DNA of 64,000 bases from Caryophanales bacterium (GCA_016290885.1 JAEEVN010000001.1:62001-126000), one strand, 5' to 3'; counted from the first letter of the stretch, positions 10,901 to 19,517 are shown. Notes: generated by a model not told the origin, from the sequence alone. Made by a program: numbers and translations.

Positions 10901-10994
10901 CTTCAATATTTGTTACATCTACATTAAATGTTAATGCGCTAACATTTGTCATAAATGCAAACATTAATATAAATAGTAATATTTTCTTCTTCAT
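7923..10994 (-). CDS. GLUG-repeat surface protein 1
   Basis: A 1023-residue predicted surface protein. The order is: signal peptide (1-20, ending NVSA); beta-rich outer domain (21-140) typical of CARDB/DUF11-like folds (EVNFSITITNSGDRAGTLRE); a Cys-rich segment at 141-190 with six Cys; membrane segment 1 (about 204-227); a basic loop KKLKTKKQK; and membrane segment 2 (about 237-261). A long second outer domain starts with ETWDGDCDVTGALTPDNVF and GGSGTESDPY. About 500 residues of GLUG-like repeats follow, of the form CYNTGNI...GGIVGY. The end is LPTLKIFNN. There is no sortase signal, so the mid-protein hairpin appears to anchor both outer domains. Close paralogue of the next two genes; likely adhesin, ligand unknown. 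Confidence 0.85.
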   Translation of the reverse strand: MKKKILLFILMFAFMTNVSALTFNVDVTNIEDEGNGTLGEITNIDVSNKEVDALFQDIGDEVNFSITITNSGDRAGTLREITFEPANQNMEYTSNLPDGGLAINGNDTNKVIVKAKVKPGAQNGRTTSEVKIKYTYDEGSCPDGEILSDDESMCLCPEGMERNEAGICVKPEKPVECKDDEIYNETKKICEKKVVPVTPSNPKTLDNIILITLLFFVSGLGIYAVLFKKLKTKKQKVTAGIITGVTALTLSFTVLAGVFGLDNLLGAIINPITKSKELIVTVNEEIDLIETWDGDCDVTGALTPDNVFDGGSGTESDPYKIKTANQLACFAKSINEGTTYEGQYIKQIKSIKLNDDLNGQAASGDLSGANLWIPAGHRYYDDNLGENVIRTFAGQYDGDNNKISGLYMTNSVLPNEYGFKGLFGHATNATFKNMILSDVYVDVGGNTGALLGFADGNLTLDKITTYGTLIAHGWDGAGVVSNQEGNDVGIVIIENTTNNINLTCEGSCSGIIHRMGYNLNSNEPTTIFRNNTNNGNITYTSTPSIAGGLFGYVNAKGALVAENNVNTGKITGDGIHRGGNVGGIMGQGVVTTASLTDSYNTGDNESLEWCGSCGMLYGSIWANGDVTIDNSYNSGDYIPTIDLVSRDSNSYFGGIVGEIYSDNSTITNCFNTGDLAGNISYMAGIVAKAQGTIENCYNEGDLQGYGYVGGIFSYGEHMDITKTYNTGTITAGVGPMAGGIVGYSATNVSYSYNTGNLINGIDNVTDYNSGGMVGGICANYCNTVRNCYNTGNITAKSSPVDIGGITGYNMGSVTNVYNAGSITYTNQFRYGNSGYVAGISPSGGTVTNGYNLGDITYNLVSQPNGYEPNPHVDGIATYASANNCVNTGNLKLVVTEPLIIYHLIQMNGIAYNGASNSFNAGKIEIDDSALDTPISEDGLPHLIRIGQITESYNAGTGNKWNTDPTAHSIGCYGIRPQCTDEAADAVGIYVNEDTPDILSIINGDDAFEIKEGDTLPTLKIFNN

Positions 10995-11014
10995 ATGTTT
11001 CTCCTATTATTTTA

Positions 11015-11023
11015 ATTATAACA
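11015..11023 (-). promoter_or_regulatory. extended -10 promoter of GLUG gene 1
   Basis: TGTTATAAT on the minus strand, right behind the T tract of the preceding terminator and 20 bp upstream of the start codon. Confidence 0.55.
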
Positions 11024-11025
11024 TA

Positions 11026-11057
11026 TAAAAAGAAACTAATAAATAGTTTCTTTTTTT
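11026..11057 (-). terminator. terminator of GLUG gene 2
   Basis: A 12-bp stem (AAAAAGAAACTA read on the plus strand, with its complement) and a 5-nt loop sit next to a T tract. The same stem recurs behind GLUG gene 3. Confidence 0.88.
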
Positions 11058-11060
11058 ACT

Positions 11061-14000
11061 TTACTGATTAAATGCTTTTAATGTTGGAAGTCCATCTTCA
11101 TCTAATTCATCATTAAATGCTCCATCACCATTTATTATACTTAATATATCTGGTGCTTCTTCCGTTGTATATGTACCTGCTGCTTCATTTATTTCTAAAG
11201 TACAACTTGTCCAACCATCGACACCATAACATCCAAGCGCTTTTCCATTAGAATTTGTATTGAATTTATTATTTGAATTTCCATTTCTTCCATTACCAGT
11301 TATTTCACCAAGTATTATTTGATGCTTATTTCCATTAAATTCTTCATCATATATTGAATGACCTAATGCTGAATCATCAATCGAAACTTCTCCTGCATTA
11401 AATCCATTAACTGAACCCCCCATAGAAGAAATACCACCTAGATATAAATACTTATTTGTTGTATAAGGTTTATCTATTTTTATAGTAGCTTTTCCTGTAT
11501 TAACTGCATTAGTAACTGTACCATAAGTAGATATACCTGCAACTCTAGGATTATCTGCTCCTGTATTGTTTTGATGAATTGTTATGTCTCCTACATTATA
11601 TACATTAGATATTGAGAAACTTGATCCTCCATTAGCAATACCAAACATATCTGCATAATCTGTTCTAGCTCCACTTGGTTTTGGTTGATCTAAATATGTT
11701 ATGTTTCCGGAATTATAGACATTTTCAATAACTGTTCCTCTGAAATGACTTAAAGCTTGAATTCCTCCTATTTGTAAACCACTATAATATGAAGTTATAT
11801 TTCCTCTATTATAACTGTTTTTGATTTCATAACAGTCTTGAGGACATAAACCAGCTATTTGGTTACCTCCTTCAGCAGTATTTATAATTTCTCCTTCATT
11901 ATACGAATTATAAATTTTGGTTTCACCCCAACCAACAATTCCACCTGCTCTAGCTCTTTCAAAATTAGTAATTGTTCCTTTATTATATGATTTATTAACT
12001 GTACCTTTGAAGTATCCTACTAAGCCTCCAGTATAGGCAGCACCAACAATTTCACCTAAGTTGTAGCAATTTTCCATTAATATTGATTCTCCAGTTCGAT
12101 TACCGGCATATCCAACTAATCCTGCCCCATAAGCTAGTCTACCAGAAATTTTACCTGTATTATATGAATTCTTTATTGTAAATGAATTGTTAGTAGCAGC
12201 GTATCCAAATAATCCACCTACATATGATTGACTGCTACCATTTGGTATTACTCCTCCTTCAGGATAAGCATTTACATATAATAAATCTCCAGAATTATAT
12301 ACATTTTCGGCATATAAATCTGAGCATCCACTTAATGTTCCAATAATACCTCCAGATTGTGATATTTCATTCATTCCAGACCAATCACCACTATTGCTTG
12401 AATTAGTTATAGTAATTTTTCCTCCTGATGCTCCTACTATTCCACCTATTTGTGATCCATTTCTAGTAGAATCAAATGTAAAGTTACCCTTATTATGACA
12501 ATTATCTATTTTTAAATTAGGTGATGCAGATAAGTAACCTACTATTCCACCAGCTATCGATGGTGCAAAAGTAATATTACCGTTATTAACAACATTTTCA
12601 AATATCATATTTGGTTCTTCTGTTGTTTTTAATCCACCAACATAATGGATAATACCTGATACACTTGCATCAGAAATAATATCAATATTATTAGTTGTAT
12701 TAGTAACTTTAAATAAAGCATTATCATCATTGTTTCCTTCAAAACGGGCTACTATTCCAGAAGAATAACCTCCTAAATTAGCTGAACCAAATGTATTAAT
12801 ATTATCAAGAATTAATGTTGTTGAACCACATCCAAGTAATGATGCTGTATTATAAGTTGAATTTAAATAAACATCAGATAATACCATATTCTTAAATGTA
12901 GCATTAGTAGCATATCCAAACATACCTTTTTGATAATTTGGTGCACTATTATCTGTTATATATAATCCACTAATTATATGGTTATCTCCATCATATGTAC
13001 CAGCAAATGCTTTTATAATACTAGTACTAGTACTACTATCATAATCACGATATCCTGCAGATATCCATAAATTAGCATTACTTAAATCTCCAGATACTAC
13101 TTGATCATTAAGATTATCATTTAATTTAATATTCTTTATTTGTTTTATAAACTTACCTTCGTAAGTTTCACCTTCATTTACTGATTTAGCAAAACATGCA
13201 AGTTGATTCGCAGTCTTTATTTGATATGGATCACTTTCAGTACCTGATCCACCTTGGAAAATATTATCTGGTGTCAATGCTCCAGTTACATCACAGTCTC
13301 CATCCCATGTTTCTATTAAGTCTATTTCTTCATTTACTGTTACTACTAGTTCTTTGCTCTTAGTTATAGGATTAACTATTGCACTTAGTAAATTATCAAG
13401 ACCAAATACTCCTGCAAGTACTGTGAATGATAAACTAAGTGTTGCTACTCCAGTTATTACACCTGCAGTTACTTTTTGTTTTTTAGTTTTTAATTTCTTA
13501 AATAATACTGCATATATACCTAATCCACTTACAAAGAATAATAATGTTATTAATATTATATTATCTAATGTCTTCGGATTAGAAGGTGTTGGTTTTGGAG
13601 GAACTGGTACTACCTTCTTTTCACATATTTTCTTTTCAGAATTATATATTTCATCATCGTTACAAACTACTGGTGTTTCTGGTTTTACACAGATACCTTC
13701 TTCATTTCTTTCTAATCCTTCAGGGCATAAACACATACTTTCATCTTCTGATAGTATTTCTCCATCAGGGCAACTACCTTCATCATAAGTATATTTAATC
13801 TTTACTTCTGATGTAGTCTTACCATTTTGAGCTCCTGGTTTAACTTTAGCTTTAACAATAACTTTATTTGTATCATTTCCATTGATAGCAAGTCCTCCAT
13901 CTGGTAAATTAGATGAATATTCAATCTTATCGTTTTCTGATTCAAAATCTATACTTCTTAAAGTTCCTGCTCTATCGCCTGAATTAGTTACAGTTATAGA

Positions 14001-14195
14001 AAAGTTTACTTCATCTCCTATATCTTGGAATAATGCATCAACTTCCTTATTAGTAACATCAATATTTGTTATTTCTCCAATAGTTCCATTGTTTCCTTCA
14101 TTTTCAATATTTGTTACGTCTATATTAAATGTTAAGGCATTAACATTTGTTATAAACATAAACATCATTATTATTAATAATATTTTCTTCTTCAT
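11061..14195 (-). CDS. GLUG-repeat surface protein 2
   Basis: A 1044-residue paralogue of the gene downstream of it, with the same order: signal peptide (cleavage near NVNA, residue 20), beta-rich domain, Cys-rich module (CPDGEILSEDESMCLCPEG), Pro-rich spacer, two membrane segments flanking KKLKTKKQK, the ETWDGDCD start of the distal domain, and GLUG-like repeats such as NSYNTGKISG followed by AGLVGYAG. The first 330 codons are much closer to copy 1 than the repeat region is, with exact runs of 54 and 58 bases shared. The C-terminus LPTLKAFNQ is conserved. It has its own promoter and terminator, so it is probably transcribed alone. The likely role is host or cell-surface attachment; this is inferred from architecture only. 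Confidence 0.85.
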   Translation of the reverse strand: MKKKILLIIMMFMFITNVNALTFNIDVTNIENEGNNGTIGEITNIDVTNKEVDALFQDIGDEVNFSITVTNSGDRAGTLRSIDFESENDKIEYSSNLPDGGLAINGNDTNKVIVKAKVKPGAQNGKTTSEVKIKYTYDEGSCPDGEILSEDESMCLCPEGLERNEEGICVKPETPVVCNDDEIYNSEKKICEKKVVPVPPKPTPSNPKTLDNIILITLLFFVSGLGIYAVLFKKLKTKKQKVTAGVITGVATLSLSFTVLAGVFGLDNLLSAIVNPITKSKELVVTVNEEIDLIETWDGDCDVTGALTPDNIFQGGSGTESDPYQIKTANQLACFAKSVNEGETYEGKFIKQIKNIKLNDNLNDQVVSGDLSNANLWISAGYRDYDSSTSTSIIKAFAGTYDGDNHIISGLYITDNSAPNYQKGMFGYATNATFKNMVLSDVYLNSTYNTASLLGCGSTTLILDNINTFGSANLGGYSSGIVARFEGNNDDNALFKVTNTTNNIDIISDASVSGIIHYVGGLKTTEEPNMIFENVVNNGNITFAPSIAGGIVGYLSASPNLKIDNCHNKGNFTFDSTRNGSQIGGIVGASGGKITITNSSNSGDWSGMNEISQSGGIIGTLSGCSDLYAENVYNSGDLLYVNAYPEGGVIPNGSSQSYVGGLFGYAATNNSFTIKNSYNTGKISGRLAYGAGLVGYAGNRTGESILMENCYNLGEIVGAAYTGGLVGYFKGTVNKSYNKGTITNFERARAGGIVGWGETKIYNSYNEGEIINTAEGGNQIAGLCPQDCYEIKNSYNRGNITSYYSGLQIGGIQALSHFRGTVIENVYNSGNITYLDQPKPSGARTDYADMFGIANGGSSFSISNVYNVGDITIHQNNTGADNPRVAGISTYGTVTNAVNTGKATIKIDKPYTTNKYLYLGGISSMGGSVNGFNAGEVSIDDSALGHSIYDEEFNGNKHQIILGEITGNGRNGNSNNKFNTNSNGKALGCYGVDGWTSCTLEINEAAGTYTTEEAPDILSIINGDGAFNDELDEDGLPTLKAFNQ

Positions 14196-14218
14196 ATTAT
14201 TCTCTCCCTATTATTTAA

Positions 14219-14227
14219 ATTATAACA
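14219..14227 (-). promoter_or_regulatory. extended -10 promoter of GLUG gene 2
   Basis: TGTTATAAT on the minus strand, adjacent to the terminator of GLUG gene 3 and 23 bp upstream of the start codon. Confidence 0.55.
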
Positions 14228-14229
14228 TA

Positions 14230-14262
14230 TAAAAAGAAACTATTAAATAGTTTCTTTTTTTA
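14230..14262 (-). terminator. terminator of GLUG gene 3
   Basis: The 12-bp stem is identical to that of the terminator at 11026-11057, with a 5-nt loop of different sequence and a T tract. Confidence 0.88.
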
Positions 14263-14264
14263 CT

Positions 14265-17200
14265 TTACTGATTAAATACTTTTAATGTTGGTAATTCTTC
14301 ACCTTGTTTAATTTCAAATGCATTATTAACATTAATTATATCTAATACATTTGGAGCTTGTGAAGCATTTATCTTAGTTCCATAATTAGCATCTAATGCA
14401 CGATATGCAGTATTTGTTCTAGATAATCCCATTGCATACCCATCTTGTGTATAATATGCTCCTGGTGTTACACCAGTTGCATCATAATCAGTAGTAATTT
14501 GTCTTGAATATACATTACCATAATTTATATCATCAGAATAAGTATATCCGTCTGCAATGCTTATAGTTCCTATATTATACACATTTGTTTGAGATGGATG
14601 AGGTCCTAAACTAGCAAATGCTCCTCCAACATTAAGATTTGTAACTGTTGAAACGTATGGTATTGTAATATTTCCTGCATTAACTAAATTAGATGTAGTA
14701 CCATGACTTAAAGTATTAATTCCAGCTGCAGTTAATGAAGTTAATCTTGTGTTGTTTTCAGTTTCAAACGTAATATCGCCATAATTATAATAATTGTTAA
14801 AGAATGGTCCACTCATTCCTCCACCAGATAATCCAATTGATGTCGCATAATTATCTTTTACATAGATATCACCAGCATTATAGTTTCCACCATAGAAAGA
14901 CATTCCACCAGTAGTTCCACCTGCTGCTGATAGTGTATCAAATGCATTATCATGAACATTGATATTTCCTTTATTATAAGAATCTGTTATACCTCTACCG
15001 CCACCAGTTGCTAAATTAGCAACTTCCAAAGTTGTTCCACTATTACCATATACTTCTATACTTTTTTCAGAGTATGATCTAGTAGCACCAGCACCATCAC
15101 CAGTTAAATTACCTACTTCTAAGCCTGCTCTAAAATCATTATCATGTACTTTTATTTCACCAGTTATATATGTATTTTCCATATATCCGCCAAATGATGT
15201 TCCACCTGCTATGAATGACCTACTTGGTGCCCAATCGCTCATTTGTATTCCTAATGCTGAGTTTTTAACTTCTATAGTTCCAGAACTTGATGAATCATAT
15301 GCTGAAGAACCATTTAGTGCTACTCCACCAACTACGATTTGTTCTCCAGTGAAATTATCAATAATCATATCGCCTTCACTTACTACATTTCTATTAGTAG
15401 ATCCATCTGTACCTATCATCATAAAAGATCCATATTTTGCATTAATATTTGAAATATACATATTACCTGTATTCTCTGTATTAATTATTTTTGAACAACC
15501 ACTATTTTGTGTCATATTTACAGATAAGCTACCAGTAACATTTATGTTTTCAACATAGATATCTCCTGAGTTATATGAATTTTGATTTCTTGAAACAAAT
15601 TCTTTACCCATGATAGTTTGATAATTTGCTAAATAAGGTCTATTTGCTAAATCTGCATCATCCATCATAGGAGATCCACTCATGTTAAGTGCCGCAACAT
15701 AAATACTACTAACTGTAGTTGTATTATCATGTACATAAATTTTTCCAGTATTACCACAATTATAAGAATTTCCTCCACCATAGACAATTCCCGCAGTATT
15801 AGATGAATTAGTTTCTATATCTCCATAGTTATTACAATCTATTGCTGCTCCACTTGAACTAATTCCTATATATCCATTTGGGCTAGAAACCGTTCCATTG
15901 ATAGTTCTACCTATTATGTTTCCATAATTGTCTGAGCTCATTACAATTGTATTTGATCTACCAATTCCACTTACGTATGCTTCTCCTACTATTTCTCCAT
16001 GGTTTTCAGAATCTATTACATAACTGTTATATCCACATATACCTGCAACATCATGTACTGCTGTTATTGTTCCATAGTTTTTACCATTGATTATGATAAC
16101 GTTTGTATATGCTATACCCATTGCATTAGCTTCAGTAGAAGTAACATCTGCATAGTTCTCAGAATTAGTTATTCTAGTAGAATCTGCAATCGCTGTTAAT
16201 GGGGCAGCAGTTGATATAATACCTGCATTATTGTTTTCCCCAATTACTTTACCATATGTTTTAACATTATCTATAGTTGATCCAACAGGATCATCATCGT
16301 TTATAGAAGCAAAACCAACTAAGATTGCCATAAATTTTTTACCACTTACGTAGTTATCACTTAATGTTAAATTCTTAATTGTTGCGCCTTCAATTACACT
16401 AAATAATCCTACATATTCAGCAGTTGAATCATTAATATAAATACCACTAATTGTTTTATTATCTCCATCATATGATCCTTTGAATTCATTAACAACTACA
16501 TATATTCCATTTGCATTATCCCATATAACTGTTCCAATTGGTGTCCATGTATTTAAATTATTTGTTGTTCCCGCTTCAACGTTTTCTAATACTTTATCAT
16601 TTAATTTAATATTTTTAGTTTGCTTTATAAACTTACCTTCATAAGCATTTCCTTCGTTAACTGATTTTGCAAAACAACTTAATTGTTCTGCTGTTTTAAT
16701 TTGATATGGATCAGATTCAGTACCAGATCCACCTTGGAAGATTTTATCTGGAGTAAGTTCATTATCTGCTAAATCACATGTCCCATCCCATGTTTCTATT
16801 AAATCTATTTTTTCTTTTACTGTTACTACTAATTCTTTTGATTTAGTTATAGGATTAACTATTGCTGCGATTAATTTATCTAAACCAAATACTCCTGCTA
16901 GTACTGTGAATGATAAACTAAGTGTTAATACCCCAGTTATTACTCCTACAGTTATTCTTTTTTTCTTTGTTTTTAATCTTCTAAACATTACTGCATATAT
17001 ACCTAATCCTGATACAAAGAATAATAAAGTTATTAATATAATATTATCTAATGTTTTTGGATTAGAAGGATTTACTGGTACTACCTTCTTTTCACAGATT
17101 TTCTTTTCAGAATTATATATTTCATCATCTGCACATTTTATTTCTTTTTCTGGTTTTACACAAACACCAGTTTCATTTCTTTCCATTCCTTCAGGGCATA

Positions 17201-17666
17201 AACACATACTTTCATCTTCAGAAAGTATTTCTCCATCAGGGCATGATCCTTCATCATAAGAATATTTTATTTTTACTTCCGAAATATTTCTACCATTTTG
17301 TGCACCTTCTTTAACTTTTGCAGTTATAATCACTACATTAGTATCATTACCATTGATAGCAAGCCCTCCATCAGGCAAATCAGAAGTATATTCAATACTA
17401 CTATTTCCAGGTGATGCAATTATTTCTCTTAAAGTTCCTGCTCTATCACCTGTATTTGTTATAGTGATTGCGAAACTAACTTCATCTCCTATATCTTGAA
17501 AGAATGCTTCTATTTCTCTATTTTCTTGGTTAATATTTGTTATTTGACCAATTGTTCCATTGTTTCCTTTGTCTTCAATGTTTGTTATGTCTACATCAAA
17601 TGTTAGTGCACTTACATTTGTCATAAACATAAACATTAATAAAAATAATAATATTTTCTTCTTCAT
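14265..17666 (-). CDS. GLUG-like surface protein 3 (divergent repeats)
   Basis: An 1133-residue third member of the tandem family. The N-terminal half of the architecture is shared: signal peptide ending NVSA, beta-rich domain, Cys-rich module, two membrane segments separated by RRLKTKKKR, and ETWDGTCD. The distal domain is clearly different. Its repeats are mostly of the forms NYGNI, ENHGEI and NKGNINVHDN, with fewer GGIVGY segments, and look like another beta-helix-forming repeat class. The C-terminus (LPTLKVFNQ) is conserved. It has its own promoter and terminator. Because it is the most divergent copy, it is either the oldest duplicate or one under different selection. Confidence 0.83.
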   Translation of the reverse strand: MKKKILLFLLMFMFMTNVSALTFDVDITNIEDKGNNGTIGQITNINQENREIEAFFQDIGDEVSFAITITNTGDRAGTLREIIASPGNSSIEYTSDLPDGGLAINGNDTNVVIITAKVKEGAQNGRNISEVKIKYSYDEGSCPDGEILSEDESMCLCPEGMERNETGVCVKPEKEIKCADDEIYNSEKKICEKKVVPVNPSNPKTLDNIILITLLFFVSGLGIYAVMFRRLKTKKKRITVGVITGVLTLSLSFTVLAGVFGLDKLIAAIVNPITKSKELVVTVKEKIDLIETWDGTCDLADNELTPDKIFQGGSGTESDPYQIKTAEQLSCFAKSVNEGNAYEGKFIKQTKNIKLNDKVLENVEAGTTNNLNTWTPIGTVIWDNANGIYVVVNEFKGSYDGDNKTISGIYINDSTAEYVGLFSVIEGATIKNLTLSDNYVSGKKFMAILVGFASINDDDPVGSTIDNVKTYGKVIGENNNAGIISTAAPLTAIADSTRITNSENYADVTSTEANAMGIAYTNVIIINGKNYGTITAVHDVAGICGYNSYVIDSENHGEIVGEAYVSGIGRSNTIVMSSDNYGNIIGRTINGTVSSPNGYIGISSSGAAIDCNNYGDIETNSSNTAGIVYGGGNSYNCGNTGKIYVHDNTTTVSSIYVAALNMSGSPMMDDADLANRPYLANYQTIMGKEFVSRNQNSYNSGDIYVENINVTGSLSVNMTQNSGCSKIINTENTGNMYISNINAKYGSFMMIGTDGSTNRNVVSEGDMIIDNFTGEQIVVGGVALNGSSAYDSSSSGTIEVKNSALGIQMSDWAPSRSFIAGGTSFGGYMENTYITGEIKVHDNDFRAGLEVGNLTGDGAGATRSYSEKSIEVYGNSGTTLEVANLATGGGRGITDSYNKGNINVHDNAFDTLSAAGGTTGGMSFYGGNYNAGDIYVKDNYATSIGLSGGGMSGPFFNNYYNYGDITFETENNTRLTSLTAAGINTLSHGTTSNLVNAGNITIPYVSTVTNLNVGGAFASLGPHPSQTNVYNIGTISIADGYTYSDDINYGNVYSRQITTDYDATGVTPGAYYTQDGYAMGLSRTNTAYRALDANYGTKINASQAPNVLDIINVNNAFEIKQGEELPTLKVFNQ

Positions 17667-17690
17667 ATTATATGTCTCCTATTATAAATA

Positions 17691-17699
17691 ATTATAGCA
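17691..17699 (-). promoter_or_regulatory. extended -10 promoter of GLUG gene 3
   Basis: TGCTATAAT on the minus strand immediately follows the T tract of the ntdP terminator, 24 bp upstream of the start codon. Confidence 0.55.
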
Positions 17700-17700
17700 C

Positions 17701-17733
17701 AAAAAAAGAAACTAGTCACTAGTTTCTTTTTTT
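17701..17733 (-). terminator. terminator of ntdP
   Basis: A 14-bp stem with a 3-nt loop (TGA on the minus strand) and a T tract. The ntdP stop codon is inside the stem. Confidence 0.88.
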
Positions 17734-18245
17734 AATCTATCATATTCATCTTTATAACCCATTATTACATCTTTATTAAATGGAAATTCTCTATTATTAA
17801 ATCTTTTTATTAATTCTTTTAGTTTATAAGTAATAATATCTTGTAAATCTTTAGGATATTTCATTTTTTCTTTATGATAATCATATTCTTTTTTATCTAA
17901 TATTTTATATGTATTATCAGGATATACTCTTAAATCTAAATCATAATCAATAAATTTTATTATATTATCTTCAATTATTACTGGAGATGCAATATTGCAA
18001 TAATAGAAAATTCCTTTTTTCTTTATTTGAGCTACTATGTTATACCAGTTATTTTTAAAATAAACTAATATAGCAGTTTCTTTAGTATTCCAACTTTTAC
18101 CAAATAATTTTGTTACTCTTGTATTTTTATTTCCAAAGACATAATAATCATCAGTTTCCTCAAGCAATATAGCTTCATCCCATACTTTGTATAGTTTTCC
18201 ACTATGTTTATACCCATGGATATTAAATAACTCTCCTTTTTTCAT
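17712..18245 (-). CDS. ntdP: nucleoside tri-/diphosphate phosphatase, DUF402/YgaC family
   Basis: A 177-residue cytosolic enzyme of the family (PF04167) that hydrolyses nucleoside tri- and diphosphates with divalent metal. The family signature is complete: the N-terminal HGYKHSGKLYKVWDEAILLE, the W at NNWYNIVAQIKKKGIFYYCN, and the metal-site region KFIDYDLDLRVYPD. The YDLDLRVYPD stretch closely follows the Bacillus protein. A GAGG Shine-Dalgarno site precedes the ATG by 7 bases. It lies between a ctp-type protease and the GLUG genes, has its own terminator, and may be monocistronic. Confidence 0.93.
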   Translation of the reverse strand: MKKGELFNIHGYKHSGKLYKVWDEAILLEETDDYYVFGNKNTRVTKLFGKSWNTKETAILVYFKNNWYNIVAQIKKKGIFYYCNIASPVIIEDNIIKFIDYDLDLRVYPDNTYKILDKKEYDYHKEKMKYPKDLQDIITYKLKELIKRFNNREFPFNKDVIMGYKDEYDRLKKETSD

Positions 18246-18269
18246 AATATATCCTCATTCCTTCTATAT

Positions 18270-18275
18270 ATTATA
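18270..18275 (-). promoter_or_regulatory. candidate -10 of ntdP
   Basis: TATAAT on the minus strand, preceded by GTG, lies 24 bp upstream of the ATG. No good -35 is seen. Confidence 0.4.
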
Positions 18276-18281
18276 CACATT

Positions 18282-18318
18282 TTACAAAAGAAGAAAAGAA
18301 CTTTATTTCAAAAGTTCT
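18282..18318 (-). terminator. terminator of the ctp-type protease gene
   Basis: An 8-bp hairpin (AGAACTTT, 6-nt loop, AAAGTTCT) is followed by the T-rich TTTCTTCTTTT on the minus strand. Confidence 0.7.
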
Positions 18319-19460
18319 ATTGCTTTTTGTAATTGTGCATCATTTTCATCTATCGGATTATTAAAGTATTCTTCTCCTAAATCTACTTCATAATCAGGTT
18401 TTACTCCTACATCATTGATGCTATTACCTTTACTTGTTAACCATTCCTCAGTAGTGAATTTAAACATAGTTTTGTTAGATAATGGTCTCATTTCTTGAAC
18501 AGTACCTTTTCCATAAGTAGTTTTACCTACTAATATAGCACCATATTGTTCTTGTAAAGCAGAACACATTATTTCTGATGCAGATGCTGAATTTTCATCT
18601 ATTAATATTACTACTTTATAATTTAATTTATTATCATTTAAAGAATAAGCTTTTTCTATATTATTTCTATTTTTTATTTGATATATAGGAGTTTTTCTAT
18701 CAACAAATCTACTAATAATATTAGTAACTGTAGATAAGTATCCTCCTCCATTACCTCTTAAATCTATTATAAGAGAATTAATTCCTTCATTTTCTAATCC
18801 ATATAAAGCTTCAGTAAATTGATCATCTGTTAATGAACTAAATGTATTTATTTCAATATATCCTATATTATTATCTAATTTTTCTGAATATACTGAATCT
18901 ATTTCTACTACTGATTTTTCCACTTCAATAGTTTTTTCTTCTTCTCCTCTTTTTATTACTATAGTAGCCTTACTAGATTCAGAACTTCTAAGTATTGTAG
19001 ATACTTCAGTAGGTGTTTTACCCTTCATTGATTCACCATCTATGCTTACAAATTTATCTCCTATTTGTAACCCTGCTTTTTCTGCAGGAGATTTTCTAAA
19101 TACTCTACTTATAGTTACATACTCATCATCTGTTTGATATATTTGTGCTCCTATACCATAATATGATCCACTTAAGTCTGTTAAGAAATCATTTGTTTGT
19201 TCTTTATTAAAAAACATAGTATGTTTATCTTCAGTAGCAAGCATAATACCATTAATCATACCATCGATTAATTTAGAATCATCTATATCTTTATAATATT
19301 CATTTTTAATAGTTTCATATGCTTCAAATACAGGTTCAAACTTACTATCATAACCAGTTTTAATTATAGTTTTATTGTTTCCAAGTAATAAATATACAGT
19401 AGATGCTCCTATTAAAACTCCTAATAAACTGAATAATATATATCTTGCAATATTCTTCAT
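18303..19460 (-). CDS. carboxyl-terminal processing peptidase, S41 family
   Basis: A 385-residue membrane-anchored serine protease facing the outside. There is an N-terminal membrane segment (8-27), then the S41 N-terminal region. A PDZ domain spans about 100-175 (YGIGAQIYQ...VFRKSPAEKAGLQIGDKFVSIDG). The protease domain contains RGNGGGYLSTV, then SASASE at 291-296 with the Ser nucleophile, and Lys318 in GKGTVQ as general base. The family trims or degrades envelope proteins from their C-terminus. No peptidoglycan-binding C-terminal domain is present. Shine-Dalgarno site GAAGGTGA. It is bracketed by a terminator on each side, so probably monocistronic. Confidence 0.93.
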   Translation of the reverse strand: MKNIARYILFSLLGVLIGASTVYLLLGNNKTIIKTGYDSKFEPVFEAYETIKNEYYKDIDDSKLIDGMINGIMLATEDKHTMFFNKEQTNDFLTDLSGSYYGIGAQIYQTDDEYVTISRVFRKSPAEKAGLQIGDKFVSIDGESMKGKTPTEVSTILRSSESSKATIVIKRGEEEKTIEVEKSVVEIDSVYSEKLDNNIGYIEINTFSSLTDDQFTEALYGLENEGINSLIIDLRGNGGGYLSTVTNIISRFVDRKTPIYQIKNRNNIEKAYSLNDNKLNYKVVILIDENSASASEIMCSALQEQYGAILVGKTTYGKGTVQEMRPLSNKTMFKFTTEEWLTSKGNSINDVGVKPDYEVDLGEEYFNNPIDENDAQLQKAIELLK

Positions 19461-19479
19461 ATCTTTATCACCTTCTTAA

Positions 19480-19488
19480 ATTTTACCA
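19480..19488 (-). promoter_or_regulatory. extended -10 promoter of the ctp-type protease
   Basis: TGGTAAAAT on the minus strand, directly behind a terminator T tract. Confidence 0.5.
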
Positions 19489-19489
19489 C

Positions 19490-19517
19490 AAAAAAAACTA
19501 TTATAAAATAGTTTTTA
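19490..19517 (-). terminator. terminator of the 178-residue membrane protein gene
   Basis: A 10-bp stem (AAAAACTATT, 4-nt loop, AATAGTTTTT) and T tract on the minus strand, overlapping the stop codon. Confidence 0.85.

Noticed and set aside
13354-13788. Plus-strand open frames opposite the membrane hairpin and Cys-rich region of the GLUG genes (also near 10030 and 16906)
   Set aside because: They recur because the minus-strand genes are paralogous; composition and lack of a Shine-Dalgarno site mark them as antisense shadows.
7923-17666. CRISPR-like or transposon repeats suspected from recurring motifs
   Set aside because: The recurrence is at protein level (GLUG-like repeats) and from gene duplication; there are no uniform direct repeats with spacers and no transposase or inverted ends.
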